64,000 nucleotides of DNA, taken from the NCBI GenBank assembly GCA_958450365.1, contig CAUEEP010000937.1, positions 682,501 to 746,500 on the forward strand, given 5' to 3'. Positions 10,746 to 22,582 of the stretch are shown here, one piece after another. This DNA is from Mesorhabditis belari. Its lineage: Eukaryota > Nematoda > Chromadorea > Rhabditida > Rhabditidae. The notes beneath the pieces are model-generated. The model worked only from the letters and a program-made list of their open reading frames with translations. It did no database searches and was not told the DNA's origin. Both the position numbers and the translations under genes were made by a program. How positions within the stretch are numbered: the stretch's first letter is position 1; every line of letters starts with the position of its first letter.

Positions 10746-11003
10746 CGCTAGTCCGGGCTCGAACCAGAGACCCAACTCGAGCCAAGCAGTTCAGAGCCCA
10801 GAGCACTAACCACTTGGCCACAACGACATCTATTCAAGCCAAGCAAATCCACCTTTTACTCGCGCTGTCAGAACTCAACACGTAAAACTGTCTTTCTCGC
10901 AAAAGCAAGGTTTTATCCAAGTCTGGACTCGAACCAGGGATTCAAATCGAACTCGCGACTTCAGAGCCCAGCGTATTAACCATTCGGCCACAACGACATC
11001 TGT
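10746..11003 (-). repeat. two tandem tRNA-like units
   Basis: Two minus-strand units about 170 bp apart each have an A-box-like TGGCCAAGTGGTTAGTGCTC or its variant and a B box GGTTCGAGCCC or GGTTCGAGTCC. They share a tail with GTTTTACTCGC(A/G)(T/C)TGTCAGA. The long middle suggests a variable arm. A third tRNA-like family, distinct in sequence from those at 7.6 and 9.2 kb. Confidence 0.6.
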
Positions 11004-11840
11004 TCAAGCCAAGCAAATCCACGTTTTACTCGCATTGTCAGAGCTCAACATGTAAAAGTGCCTTTTCTACACAAAAACAGCCTTCCCAAAAAAAACAAAA
11101 AAAAAATTTCTCCTTTAATTCAAGCCTATAAAAGTTGGGTAAAGCTATTGTATTCCTCAAAAATGTTCTAGAAAATCGTGTAGAGCTCAACGAGAGCTTT
11201 CAAATGCTCTATAGCATTTATAGATTCGATGTCTACATCTAAAGTTACAATCCCCAAAAAAACCCTATCACTTTTTCGAATTTAATTTTGATCGGTATCG
11301 TAGATTGGCTAAAGGAAAGAGACAAGATTACGGTAGTCAAGAAAAGCCAATCCGGTTTAGAAAACGAATTTGAAACAACTCTAGATAGATCTCTTCATAG
11401 ATTTGCTTTTTTCATCATCACCAACTATATTGAGGGATCGTTTCGGGGAATCGATTGAGCATCAGTGAAAATGTGACAACTGAATCACTGACACTCGACT
11501 CAATGAGCCATATGAATCCAATTTGACAGCTATTCATCCCTTTGGTCAATCGGAGTTGAATCATCACAAAAATATAGACTAGAAAAGTTGATCAGAGTTA
11601 CTTCCATAGATAAATTCCATAAAATCATCAAATCTATGAGATTCTTCTCGGAAATGCAGGTCTTTTCCTGGTGAAAAGCTATCATCTGCAAAATCCAAAG
11701 GAAATTCGTTCTCTTTCACATTTATATTCTCCAAGTGAACCCATCGCCTTCTCAGAAGGTTAAAATAAAAGACATAGTGTACTATTCAACGTTTTTCCTT
11801 TTTCCGAAAAGGATTTAACCTCGTTGAATTCCTCGATTCT
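11004..11840. other. spacer, no gene seen
   Basis: AT-rich. No supported gene or repeat. Confidence 0.5.
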
Positions 11841-11844
11841 GTTC

Positions 11845-11958
11845 AATCGACTCTAATCTAACCGATTCTGTCCAATCGACTCTATCTAATCGACTCTAAT
11901 CTAATCGACTCTAATCTAATCGACTCTAATCTAATCGACTCTATCTAATCGATTCTGT
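11845..11958. repeat. tandem repeat of ATCGACTCTAATCTA-type units
   Basis: Six or seven copies of a unit of about 15 bp with length variants, the cores being AATCGACTCTAATCT. Confidence 0.8.
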
Positions 11959-12089
11959 CCGATCTCTCTATTTGGCCCAATGTTTCAACAGGATCCAGAA
12001 TTTCTAGCAAGAATGTAGCCAATCAATCAATCAAATTAATCAAGGCTAAAATCGATCCGAAATTTAAGGCAATCGCCGGAAAAGCGAAA

Positions 12090-12292
12090 ATGGCTCAGTC
12101 GCCGCTTCTTCCGCTTTCGAATTCCAAAAGGAAAGCCCTTTACACCAGAGCGATTTGCCAGATGGTGAACGATTACGCGACCATTCATTTACATAGACAG
12201 TCATTTACAGCGTTTTCTCTTTTGCTTTGTATATGGCATAAAAAGAAGCCATTTAGCTGTAAATTTGCACCCAGGGGTTTCCAAGGTCAGTG
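12090..12292 (+). pseudogene. possible hAT transposase fragment
   Basis: The translation contains KRKALYTRAICQMVNDYA and, after about 90 unrelated bases, KKPFSCKFAPRGFQG. In hAT/BED transposases a TRAIC-x-M-x-x-D segment is followed by PFSxVE-x-x-GFxxL. The order fits, but the match is short and the linking sequence is foreign, so this is a weak call for a broken relic. Confidence 0.25.
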
Positions 12293-13038
12293 AATCGATT
12301 GGCGCTATTCATTTTATCGAGTCTATCAATTGGAAGTCGGTTTTTTCCCTCTCTCGTTTGAGCAATCAACATTGTTGAGATCATTTCGTTGAATAGATCA
12401 TTGAAAAACATGGGAAACTGGCAAACGTTTTACCGTATCAGTGCATTCAATAAGGATATTCAATACATACATATAGCTAGCCTTTTTCATTTTCCCGTCT
12501 ACTCATCAAATTGATTCAATTTCGCAAGGGGGTGAAAGGAAGGGAGGACCAATCCAATAGAAATAGAATTCCCTTTTTCGAGAAAGGGTGATACAGGTAA
12601 CATGGATTAAATACCCAAGGGATTTCCCTCGAAAAGGACTTCATTTCGAGAATCCATTTCAATGTAGACCACCCCTATCTTTTATTGGAACTTCTTCTTT
12701 CGACTTGGAGCAAAAAAAAATCTTATTTGGGTATTGCGGCCGTGTAAAGTTATGTACGTCTGCAAATTTACATTTAAGCTTTCAAAAACCACTAGAAATA
12801 TAGAATTTATTGCACAAGAACATCAAACAAATCATCAACCAGGGCATCATACAAAAATGACATGTTAATTATGCGTTGCTGGCAAAAAAAAAAAGAGAGC
12901 TGACACGACTAGAAAAAGAAAAAGACAACGACACAAAGAAAATTGATCAACTTTAGCTGCTTAAAATGAGCACAACTCAGAAATTTTGAGTAAAACGTTT
13001 AAAAAAACAACAGATTAAACATTAATAAGCAAAAGGTA
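12293..13038. other. spacer, no gene seen
   Basis: AT-rich with poly-A runs. No supported feature. Confidence 0.5.
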
Positions 13039-13576
13039 CAATCGTCAAAAAAAAGTCTTGGTCGGTCAATGCTTTCACTATTTTCTCCCGTTAGATCACA
13101 CATTCAAATAAATCGGTTCTAATTAGTGGGTTTTTTTGTAGTATTTTGTGAGAGCTTTAAGATTAAGATATTCTTAGTTTTTTGATTTTGCTCTAAATCG
13201 AATTTTTCAAGCTACTTTTGCATAAGAGGGTAAGATCCTTTTTCTCAGATTTTGTTCAAGGCTTCAAAACTGCCAGTAGCTTTTCATTTTCACCAGAACA
13301 AAATTAATAAATAAGTAATCGATGATCCAATGCCATTGTGATTGGAACCGTTTCCAATGAGATCCATTCATTCGTGAATTATAGATTCTTAAAAATCATC
13401 CTCAAATAAGGTTTTTCGATCATAAAACTCTTGGTTCAAAGGATATCGAAAAGCTAAATGGTTCATTTTAACAACATTTGAAAATGCTACATAAAACTAT
13501 TTGTGGTCAATATATTTGGATGTGTGATCTATGAGCCAAGTGAACACTGACCGGCCAAGACTTTTTTTGACGACTG
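13039..13576. mobile_element. Tc1/mariner-type MITE (538 bp)
   Basis: The ends are inverted. Left starts CAATCGTCAAAAAAAAGTCT, and right (reverse complement) starts CAGTCGTCAAAAAAAGTCTT. Similarity continues for about 40 bp (TTGG(T/C)CGGTCA(A/G)TG). TA is present on both sides, as expected for Tc1/mariner target duplication. There is no coding capacity inside. It sits just downstream of the taxilin stop codon. Confidence 0.8.
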
Positions 13577-13602
13577 TAACAATAAACAACTATACGTTTT
13601 GA

Positions 13603-16505
13603 TTAACTTGAAGCATCGGTGTTGTCCTCTTTCTTCTCCGTTTCACCCGAACTGCGTTGTGTGAGCGCACGGCAAAGGTTCTCCAGTGTGCCCACCTGAA
13701 AAGGAAATGATAAAGCTTGGGAAAAGACTTTTTAAGGGTTATCTATACTACTCGTTTAAGGCATTTCCTAAGAAATGCCCCAAAGAAAACTTACCGTAAT
13801 CCCGTTGCTTTCAAAAAACGTTAAGCTTATTTCTTAGTGAGCTTCCATTTGTCTAAGGATAGCAAAACCATTTGCTCGTTTCCCAAGAAATGCTCTAGAA
13901 AAAACCTACCGTAATCCCGTTGTTTTTAAAATGGCTAGCTTAGTGTTCATTTGTCTAAAAATTCGGCTCAGCGATTATTCAAAATAAAGCTCACTTTGTT
14001 TTTCCCACCAGAGATGACGGTAGTTACAAATCCACAAACACACAAACACAAACCTTTTTCTCAAAGCTGGCCGCTCGTTCCTCAATCTCTTGCTTCTGCA
14101 CGGTCATCAAGAGAATCGACCTAGAAAACGGGAAATGATCAATAAAGCAAAAATTTCGCTTACCGATTTGATTCCTCGTATTTGATCCTCCACTTTTGTG
14201 CCTCCATTTCGACTTTCTTCAGCTGAGTGTTCACCTAAACAAGCTCAAATGATTAGTTTTCTCGAAATTGACACAAACCCTCTCAATTTCTGATTTAAAC
14301 TTGTCGAAAGCCTCGCTGCTTTGTGAGAGACTATTGGCCAGTTCGGTGTAACGAGCAGAGTACTGTTTGACCTGAAATATAAAAAAATGTATCAAAAGTT
14401 ATAAATTTTTGTCTAATGCTTGCAAGTAATACTTTAAATAGCTAGAAATTGAACAAATAGTTTTGTGGAAATTTCAAAATTACTCCTAAACCGACTTGTT
14501 CTCGCAAAGTTGATTCATTCTCAATCGCTTCACCGACTCGTCTCGTTCCCTCAAGCAAACTTCTCGTCAATTCTTCCTAAAAATCATTGATCATTAAAGA
14601 TTGAACTATATAAAAACATGAACTACCTTCTCATTCGCCGACTTCTGTTGCAACAAGCCGGCGTGTTGAAGTTTTGTTTTCAGAAGATTCACCTAAAAAG
14701 ATTTGCCCGAGTAACTTTTAAAGATGTCTAATTTCTAGTTCAGCCCTAATTTCGTAAATTTTCATAATAAAAATTTTGTCCAACCTCACAATCTCGTGCT
14801 TTCTCAAGATCGGCCCAGTATTCCTCCTTTTTCTTATACTAAACGGGATGAATTTTATAGACCATAGATAAATATTTACCGAATCAACAAGATTGTTCAA
14901 TCGATCCTCGTATTGTGTGCCCAATTCACTCAATTTCTCCGACAAGCGCTTATTGTCTTCGGCCAATGTGTCAGATCTGGAAGGATGACATTTAAAGTAC
15001 AAATTCAACCTCTAAAACTACCTGCTTCGTCCCTCATTCATATTCTTCTCGATTTCCTTCAAAGAGAAGCGCAATTGCTAAAGAAAAATACTTTTATCTG
15101 GTTAACTTATTGTTAGAAATTAGCTACAAATATTTCAAAAATTTACATTCACAGCCTCTTGTCGCTCTGATTCCAACTTCTTCGTGCGCGTAAGGCTCTC
15201 TTCTCGGATCTAAAATTTCACCTATCTGATAGGGATATGAGGATTTAAATTAGTTATTGAATATTCAAAATTCTATAAAATTTACAATAAAAGTTACCTC
15301 TTTGTTACACTTCTGCAATTCTCGGCACAGTTCTTCAAGCTTGCTTTTGCTGGCCTCAGTCTAAACAAAATATATGCAAACCTTTTATTAAAAAAAAGCT
15401 TTTAACTTACAAACCTTTATAAGAATCTCGTTGGCCTTATCACATTTCTTCTCCTGTTGTTGAAAAGCTTTCTGGAGCTTGTCAAACTAAAAAAAACACG
15501 TTAACCATATTTGACACATCAACTATAAATAGACTTTTCAAGGATTCCAAGCAAGTTTTGATCTAAAACCTACATTTTGTGCCTTTTTAGAGAAAGCCGT
15601 CTTGTCGTTTTCGGCCTTCACCAACAACTCTACGAGTTTGTTGATCTAAAACAAGTTTTTAACGGACTCAAGAATTTGTCTGAACTAAATCTAGCGTACA
15701 AATTTGACTTTTAGCTTAACTCATAATCTACTCACTTTTCCTTCATCATTCAATCCGTCGACTTTCTTCAAAACTCCCTCAGAAGTTGTTGGTGTTTCGG
15801 CTGGAGATGATATCTGCGGAGCTGTGCTGACTGAGGCTAAAAATAGAAGAATAAGAATATTAGTAAATTTATTAACTAGAAGCTAAAAACTTTTAAGCGC
15901 CATATGCCAGGAAATTTAAGTAAACATTAGAATTTCAACTTTTGTATAACAGTTTGCATTTTGCGACTGAGAACCAAGAAGCTCATGAAACCCACCCATT
16001 TCTCAGGAATCTAGTAAAATAAAATGTAAGTGTATCCGAGCAAAAATCGAAGTGAATATGTAGAGGAGATAGTTCTGGGAAGGATAAAAGAAAAGAGTTG
16101 GCAAGGGAGGGAGAAGGGCCCGCCAGATTACACAAAAGCTAATAAGAGAAAGAAATGGGGAGAAGAAATGGAAAGGAAGATCTTTGTTGGGTCTTTGAGA
16201 AAACGAGGTAGATAGATGGATGGATGTAGAGAAGCGGAAGGAAAAGAGAGGAAAATGGGAGAAGATCACGATGAAAGCCAAATCTCAACCACATGTTTTC
16301 TCTCTCTGGCTATCCCTCCCCTTTCACAACTACAATCAGACGTTCACTGAGATCACCGTGTGTGTTACCTAACATTGATTTAGCTGGTTTTATTTCAGAA
16401 GGTACCTGCAAGTAAAATTTACAGCTTGCAGGGTCTTATTTGATTTAAAAAGCCGTTACCTGTGCTCGTGCTTGGTCCTACATTACCACGCTTCTTGTTT
16501 GTCAT
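13603..16505 (-). CDS. taxilin family coiled-coil protein
   Basis: About 15 small exons give a protein of roughly 365 residues. Taxilins are coiled-coil proteins that bind free syntaxins and act in vesicle traffic. Diagnostic segments, N to C: KLEELCRELQKCNKE (exon near 15360-15300), SDTLAEDNKRLSEKLSELGTQYEDRL (14976-14880, split here only by sequence order), YSARYTELANSLSQSSEAFD, FKSEIER, AQKWRIKYEESNR and, near the end, LENLCRALTQR. These follow the order of human taxilin (CREL, FxxTLxKSxEVF, WxxxxExxNxALL, LExLCRALQ). The start is the ATG at 16505, nine nt after a TTTTAG acceptor, which suggests trans-splicing. Intron 1 is about 0.6 kb and the rest are mostly short. The donor after the exon near 14500 is ambiguous. 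The C-terminus is Ser/Glu/Lys-rich and ends DNTDASS. Confidence 0.9.
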
Positions 16506-17349
16506 TCGTTCGGGCTAAAACATTTTGAAATTAGACTTTTAAAGCTATTCTGAAAAAGACATTGTTTCACGTATTAGCAAAAAAATTGCAGTAAGAATCG
16601 CCACTTAACATCAAAAACAATGTAAACAAGAAAAATCCCATGTACTCAAAACGTTTCTTTTCTTTCGGGAAACAACGATTAGTAAATTTTTATTTGAAAA
16701 GTAACAAGCAAACGTCCTACATTTCTCCATAGATATCTTATACCCTACAAAAAACAATGTTAGAACATCGTAATCACAATATAAAGACAGGCATATCACC
16801 CGAAAATAGGTTGAAAAAAACAGGGATTTCCACAAAAGTCCATTGGTCAGTCATCCTCACTAAATTTTATTTATTTAAAGCTGAAAGGAAGTAAAATACT
16901 TGATATCCACGTTTGAATCAAAAAAGTGGACGACATTTGCTGTTCGACTCGTGGGGGTCCGCGAGGAGACACTGAAATAGCAAACGCATTATTGCAACAA
17001 AATCAAATCCCACCTTCTTTTTGGCGTCGTGCTTTCACTCGGTGTATTTGGCGCGTTTCGACTTCTCTTTGCGCTTCTAAATTTCACTTTTTAAAAACTG
17101 CAACTAAATATGTAAACTAGGTAGATTATGCGAAGCATGACTGGAACTACGATATATGGCTTTCATACTAAACAACAGTACCCAAATTCAACCAACCCTT
17201 GCCGCGACGGAGTCAAACTTTGATTTTCATTTCGTTTTGTACCATATAAACGTTGTTCCTCCTCATCACTTGAACTAAAAGATATCTATTTTTAGTACCT
17301 ATATATTATTAGCTTTTGGAATTAAGGTTTAATTAAAAAAATAAACATA
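16506..17349. other. intergenic, no gene seen
   Basis: This lies between two minus-strand genes. The short open frames here lack splice context or domain similarity. The 845-bp distance is long for a nematode operon, so taxilin may have its own promoter here. Confidence 0.5.
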
Positions 17350-20156
17350 CTAATAGCGTAGCTCCAGCTTGCGTTTCCTTAACGTTCGCGTCGTTTTTGG
17401 CGTTTCAACAAAGGGCGACTTCTGAGCAGATCTTCTAAATATAAAAGGTAATTTCACGTTAAAGTTTAAAACTAACTTTTCACGTAGAGGCGTATTCCGA
17501 GCTGTTAAAAGACTGCTTGCTGGAGAAGCTTTTACGGTACTAAAATAAAATTAGTATGAACAAGTTACAAGTAAACCAACTTTTCCGTTGAAGACGAACT
17601 AGAAGAATTCGGCATTTTCAAAGAACGGCTTTTTTTCTAAATCTAAAGTGAGAGTAGAAATTCAAAAAAAACCTACCTGGAAGGATTCACGCGTTTGGGA
17701 GTGCAAGCAGAGCTTTGAGACACCAAAGCGACGTTATCCTAAAGCTTGACTTCACTGTGAAAAATTTGGGCCCTACATTTTCCGTATCCTCTCCTTCGTC
17801 ATCGAATAAATCAACATCGGTCATTACTTGAGACCACGTGCTGCTTTCCTGAAAAATATCGTATAAATATAAAATAGATTTGAAATCTACCGTTCCATGC
17901 CTTTTTCGAAGATTCTCTCTCACTTTCGATAAGGGTAAATCATCATCATCGAGCACAATGGTTGAAGTTGTATTATTTTGTGCTGATTTCGTTTCCTTTT
18001 CATTCTAAAAACCAAAATAGATAGATAATAAAATCTTTTTTAAAAGACACATGTTAAAACATACGCTCCACTTTTTGGTATCCGACGTTTCATCATTGAT
18101 AATGATGACCGACGAAGGTCTAGAATAGCTTTTTGATGAAGATGAAGAGCAGCTTGGATTCTTTTCCTGATAAATAAAACACTTTAATTGTTTTTGACTT
18201 CTTCTACCTCTACTTTTGAAATATCCGATGGTTGATCACTGATAATTATTATCGATGAAGATGTTGGAGATGAAGAAAAATCAGCTTGAACTTTCTTCCT
18301 AAAACAAAGATCAAAGAAACAAAGCACAACAAGATCTACTATTAAACAAACTTTTAGCTTCTCCGATGATGCATCACTGCGGACTACGATGGAAGATGTG
18401 CAACTTGTATTCCCTTCCTAATGAATAAGCTATAATATCAACTTTAGATACTTCATACTTTTTTCTTGTAAGATTGTCGTCGAAGTAATTCGGAGAGCGG
18501 TAAATCATCTTCATCTTGTGTCGGTGGGAGCTCATCAATCAAATCGAGATCCTCCAACGGAATACTATTATCAACAACTTCCTAAATGAAAAGTTAAATT
18601 AACTGGTGCTTTTTACTTGCATTAACTCAAAAGGTAATCGTTAAATCCTTACCACTTTTTGTTGCTGTTCTTCAAGCAATTCAGCTTCGGCATTTGACGA
18701 AGGATTACTTTGAGCTTCCTAAAAATGGATATTTTTACAATTACAAACTTAAAATTACTGTCGTTTGTAGTTGAGATGATTTCGTTGACTCCGCGGCTAC
18801 AGTTACATCATTGTCCTCGCTTTTCTTATCGTTGCCTTCCGTGCCGTTCGAAGACTCATCAATCTAAAATTCATGAATCCTTTATAATCGATTGAAAAAG
18901 TACCTTTCTATTGTGAATCCTTAATTTTGATTTAATATCGGAGAGCGGCAAGTCGTCTTCTTCGTCACCATCATCAATAACAAAGGCTTCTAAAAGAGTT
19001 CTTTTTTTTATTTTTTAAACATTTTATAACTCTTGTTTTACTATTAGCAACAAAATGACTCAGGATCGCTAATGCAACATGAAATGTTCTACTGATAGAA
19101 CTTCAGTTCAATGTGGTTTACATCATTGTCATTTTCAAGACAAATAAGTTTTACCCATTTATCTTTTATCACTTACTTTCTGATCTTACCTTCAAGAAAA
19201 GTCAACAAACCTTGTCGCCTCCTGAATTCTCTACTTGGAGTTGTTGACAAACAATCCTCGAGTCCTTCTTTTGCCTCCAACTTTTTCTGGATTTGTCTCC
19301 TCATCTGTCGATATGAAACTGGCTCGAAATCGGGATCCGGATTTTCTTCACTAAACATTACATAGTAAATAACATTTTATAACCCTTGTTTTACTATTAG
19401 CAACAAAATGACTCAGGATCGCTAATGCAACATGGAATGTTCTATTGATAGAACTTCAGTTCAATGTGGTTCACATCATTGTCATTTTCAATACAAATAA
19501 GTTTTACCCATTTATCTTTTATCACTTACTTTCTGATCTCGTTTAGGCGCCGTTCTCGATGCATGAGTACGGAGAGTGGAGTTCGGGATTTGGGCGTCTT
19601 GCAAGAGTAAACCTAAAACAAGGTCAAATTCTTTTCAAGTTTTGGAAAATAAGTCAATTGTTTCTTATAAAAAACGTTCAAAATTTTGTTCTTTGCCAAA
19701 CTCACAGGTGTGGTTGTAATCGGAGCATTTTCAGCATTATCCAGCCACTCTCTTAAAGACGATTTTGTTGGAGGAGTTGAATTTTCTTGTGACAGCAGAG
19801 AGAACGGATCGGCAACTCTAAACGTTTGAATATTTTAACTTCAATAATTTTATAGTTACTTTGGAGGTGATGCCATATTCATGAGAATGTCATCTCGATT
19901 TCTTTGTCGAGCCTGAAGGAGAAATGCAAATGTCTCATCAACGGGTCTAAAATTTGTTCGAATTTGTTAAGGAATAAAAGTTTACTCTGTAACGGGAGCT
20001 TTTTGCGACGTGGACGGGGTGGTCTAAAAATAAGTAGATAAACAAATCTCCTCACTTTTTAACTAAACCTTTTATAAACCTTACTTGTAGAATGTGAGAG
20101 TAATCGACCGGTTGTGCCAACTCTTCATCCTCATCGTCACTGAATGAAATCCTCAT
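17350..20156 (-). CDS. acidic Ser-rich protein of unknown function
   Basis: The gene has many exons with short introns. Its start ATG lies one nt after a TTTAG acceptor, and the stop TAG is at 17350-17352. The N-terminus is MRISFSDDEDEELAQPVDYS. Next come PVDETFAFLLQARQRNRDDI, a basic stretch with RQMRRQIQKKLEAKEG, and a long low-complexity region rich in Ser, Asp and Glu. The motif DDLPLS occurs three times (about 18950, 18500 and 17940), each time just before a basic helix-like stretch (KSKLRIHNRK, LLRRQSYKKK, VRENLRKRHG). The C-terminus is basic (KTTRTLRKRKLELRY). The composition suggests a nuclear, perhaps chromatin-associated, protein. I do not recognise the family. It lies 247 nt downstream of LAMTOR5 in operon-like order, and one of its introns is duplicated. 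Confidence 0.75.
19020..19186. repeat. duplicated intron, copy 1
   Basis: Matches 19373-19539 in the same orientation over 167 nt, with five substitutions by eye and no gaps. Both copies include the exon end and 5' splice site of an intron (minus-strand GTAAGTGATAAAAG). The exon at about 19187-19352 lies between them. Confidence 0.92.
19373..19539. repeat. duplicated intron, copy 2
   Basis: Partner of 19020-19186, about 97% identical. It forms the intron before the 19187-19352 exon on the minus strand, while copy 1 forms the intron after it. Confidence 0.92.
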
Positions 20157-20257
20157 TCTAAACGAGTTTCTTATGTCTGAGCGGTACGTGAACCACTAGA
20201 TACACCGTTTGTTTCAACAAATTATTAATTCCCAACAAAAGATCTAAACAATTTATT
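20157..20257 (-). promoter_or_regulatory. intercistronic region: poly(A) signal then trans-splice acceptor
   Basis: On the minus strand AATAAA (20252-20257) lies about 145 nt after the LAMTOR5 stop. A TTTAG acceptor abutting the next start codon follows about 95 nt later. This spacing is typical of SL2-type nematode operons. Confidence 0.6.
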
Positions 20258-20402
20258 CACGACATTTCTATCACGTTCTAGAACAAATAATCACAATGTT
20301 TCGCAAGTTGCAGAAAAAAGATGCATGTCTAAACAAAATGCATAAACATCGAAAAAAAAATATAGGCAGAAAGCTTGGAATAAAAGCAAACAAGTTGACC
20401 CG

Positions 20403-22497
20403 TTAATTGCCTTTGATGTTTAGGGCGACAACAACACCGTTTTGTTCCTGAATGAAGATTTTCTCGCCGCTCTCCGTCGTTAATGTGATTGTAGGATGAC
20501 CAGATGTTCGATCCATCCGAGTGGCTGCCATTAGGATCTAGAAATATTAAGATGCTGCATGTGAAACGGTAAAAAAATGCGTACAAAGTTGATTTTCATG
20601 TTACATTTTTACTCCTAAATGTTGCTTAAACAGAACAAGCAAGAAGCAGAACTTATTAGATTTTAAGAATAAAAGAATAGAAGAATGTTTATGCTCTTTA
20701 GAGTTACCAGAGAATAGTCCACTCAAAAATCACAGCAATTCTGCTATATGGATTCAATTTAAATTCCAAAAACAACTCAACTTCAAGCTGAAGTTTTGGT
20801 ACCAAGGCAGTTAGGGGGGCCACCTAAAATTTTCCCAAAGGTTTTAGTTTTTCTAGGGTAATTGATGGCGCTGATCACGAAAAGAACATTTTTAAGTTAT
20901 TCATTTTTCATATATTTACCTGCTTTGCGGCGCAAATGCGACACGATAAGTAAATGAAGAACCGGCTATTAATATTTGGGAAAATGCATGTTTTTTTGGT
21001 GTTACTAAGGTTAGGAGGGGGCACTTTTTTTCTTCAAAACCATTTTTTCTGGGGTATTTTTATGCATAGATTCCGAAAAACACAACGAGAGCTGGGGAAA
21101 ATGCGTTTTAAGGCAAGTTTCGGGGCTCCAAAGTGCGCGCCCATACATATAAATTATGAGAGGGATACACATAGGAAAGAGGTCTAAAAATGGTCTCTCG
21201 AAACTTTTTTGAAGCCAAAAACACTTCTTCTGGCATAATTTAATCTACTGATTACGTTTCCGACTAAATTAAAGCAAAATAAAAGAAAAGTTTTTCCAAA
21301 TTTTTACCATATGGTCTCCCACTTGAGTCAAAATCTCAAATTTTTTCAATTTTCTTACCTCTACCAGTCAATTGAAGTTAGAAAATGAATATTTAGTGGT
21401 TAAAAATGGTTTTGGCTCTAGTTTTGCCCTTGAAAAGTGTCCCAATAGTCGATAGCCTGGGCTCCATACAGTGAAGTACACTATAGAAGCGCCCACCTCG
21501 GAGCCCCAAAGCTTGGCTTAAAACGCATTTCCCCCAGCTCTCGTTGTGTTTTTCGGAATCTACACATAAAAATACCCGAGAAAAAGTGGTTTTGAAGAAA
21601 AGTGCCCCCTCCTAACCTTAATAGCGCCTGTTTTTTTATTAGGTTGATGCATAAGTCTTCTCGTTTTTTTCGTACTTCTGTTAAAAAGTAACAAATTCAC
21701 CAATTAATCTATGGTTTGCTCTATAAAAAAAATGTTTTTTTGTTCAATTTCCATCTTTTTAAATCAATTTCGGTTCACTTTCAAGCAAATTCGAGAGTGA
21801 AAAACGCCTTTTTCGTAAAAATCTATAAAAAACTCTACGGAAAAATTGGCTGAATGAATTTCTCTGAAATTTTGGCGGAATATCAAACTTTTTTTTCTCT
21901 ATCTTTTATCTATTGACACGAAGATAGGTTTTCTTTAGCTAAGGTGTCTAAACCGCATCATCGAGTTAGCCCTTTTTGACTACCCGACTTCATACTCTCA
22001 AGAAAATCCAGGCATAAAATATTTTTAAACCCGTTTTAATGTTATTTTGCAGAAAAATAATTGGTTTTTCTAATGAAATCAACCGTAGTTTAATTGGTGC
22101 ATTTGTTGGCTTGAAACGGCAGACGAAAAGGAACGAAAAGACTTATGCATCAACCTAATAATTGAAAACACAACTTAAAAATGTCTTTTCATGATCAGCG
22201 CCATCAATTACCCTAGAAAAACTACATTTGGGAAAATTTTAGGTGTCCCAGCCCCCCTAAACCGCGTTAGTACCGAATGTTTTGAAAATACCTGTTTATA
22301 AACAGCTGAGCCCTCACTCGAAAGAGTTCCCTTTGAAGCTATGCAGAAGCCGTTGCTGTCAATCACGCAAACACCATCGATCTAAATAGAATTTATTGAA
22401 GTGACTCAAATTAGAGCAATTAAAACGATCATAAATAAAACCTCACCTCAGGCGCTATCAATGCATTGTCGAGGGCTTGATCGAGACTCGACTCCAT
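20403..22497 (-). CDS. LAMTOR5: Ragulator subunit LAMTOR5 (HBXIP)
   Basis: Three exons encode about 91 residues, the usual length of the family. Exon 1 (22497-22447) is MESSLDQALDNALIAPE. Exon 2 (22380-22291) reads IDGVCVIDSNGFCIASKGTL and onward to YKQ. Exon 3 (20537-20403) includes PTITLTTESGEKIFIQEQNG and ends VVVALNIKGN. The pattern VxGVxxxDSxGxxxxxxGTL...I.IQxxxGxxVA matches the roadblock fold of human LAMTOR5, part of the pentameric Ragulator that anchors Rag GTPases on lysosomes for mTORC1 activation. The start lies three nt after a TTTTTTTAG acceptor. Intron 2 is 1.75 kb because a foldback element and a mariner MITE are nested in it. Confidence 0.9.
20796..22277. mobile_element. long foldback element in LAMTOR5 intron
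   Basis: The left arm (from TTGGTACCAAGGCAGTTAGG at about 20797, through CACCTAAAATTTTCCCAAA and TTGATGGCGCTGATCA) is inverted at 22270-22180. An inner arm (20995-21135, with GGTTAGGAGGGGGCAC and AACACAACGAGAGCT) is inverted at 21625-21490. The two arms are thus nearly continuous inverted copies, the right one split by the mariner MITE at 21639-22158. No transposase was found. Confidence 0.85.
21639..22158. mobile_element. mariner-type MITE (520 bp)
   Basis: Both ends read TTAGGTTGATGCATAAGTCT inward, similar to the TTAGGTTGGTGCAAAAGT ends of mariner elements, and TA flanks both sides. The interior has no transposase frame. It is inserted in the right arm of the foldback element, so it is younger than that element. 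Confidence 0.88.
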
Positions 22498-22582
22498 TAT
22501 CTAAAAAAAATTGATAAAATTCGAAGGTAACTTAAAAACAAGAACTTAAATCAAGAACTTGAATCAAGAACTTAAAAACATA

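Noticed and set aside
16611..17120. Short open frames between taxilin and the acidic protein gene
   Set aside because: No start context, no splice continuity with neighbours, no recognisable motif.
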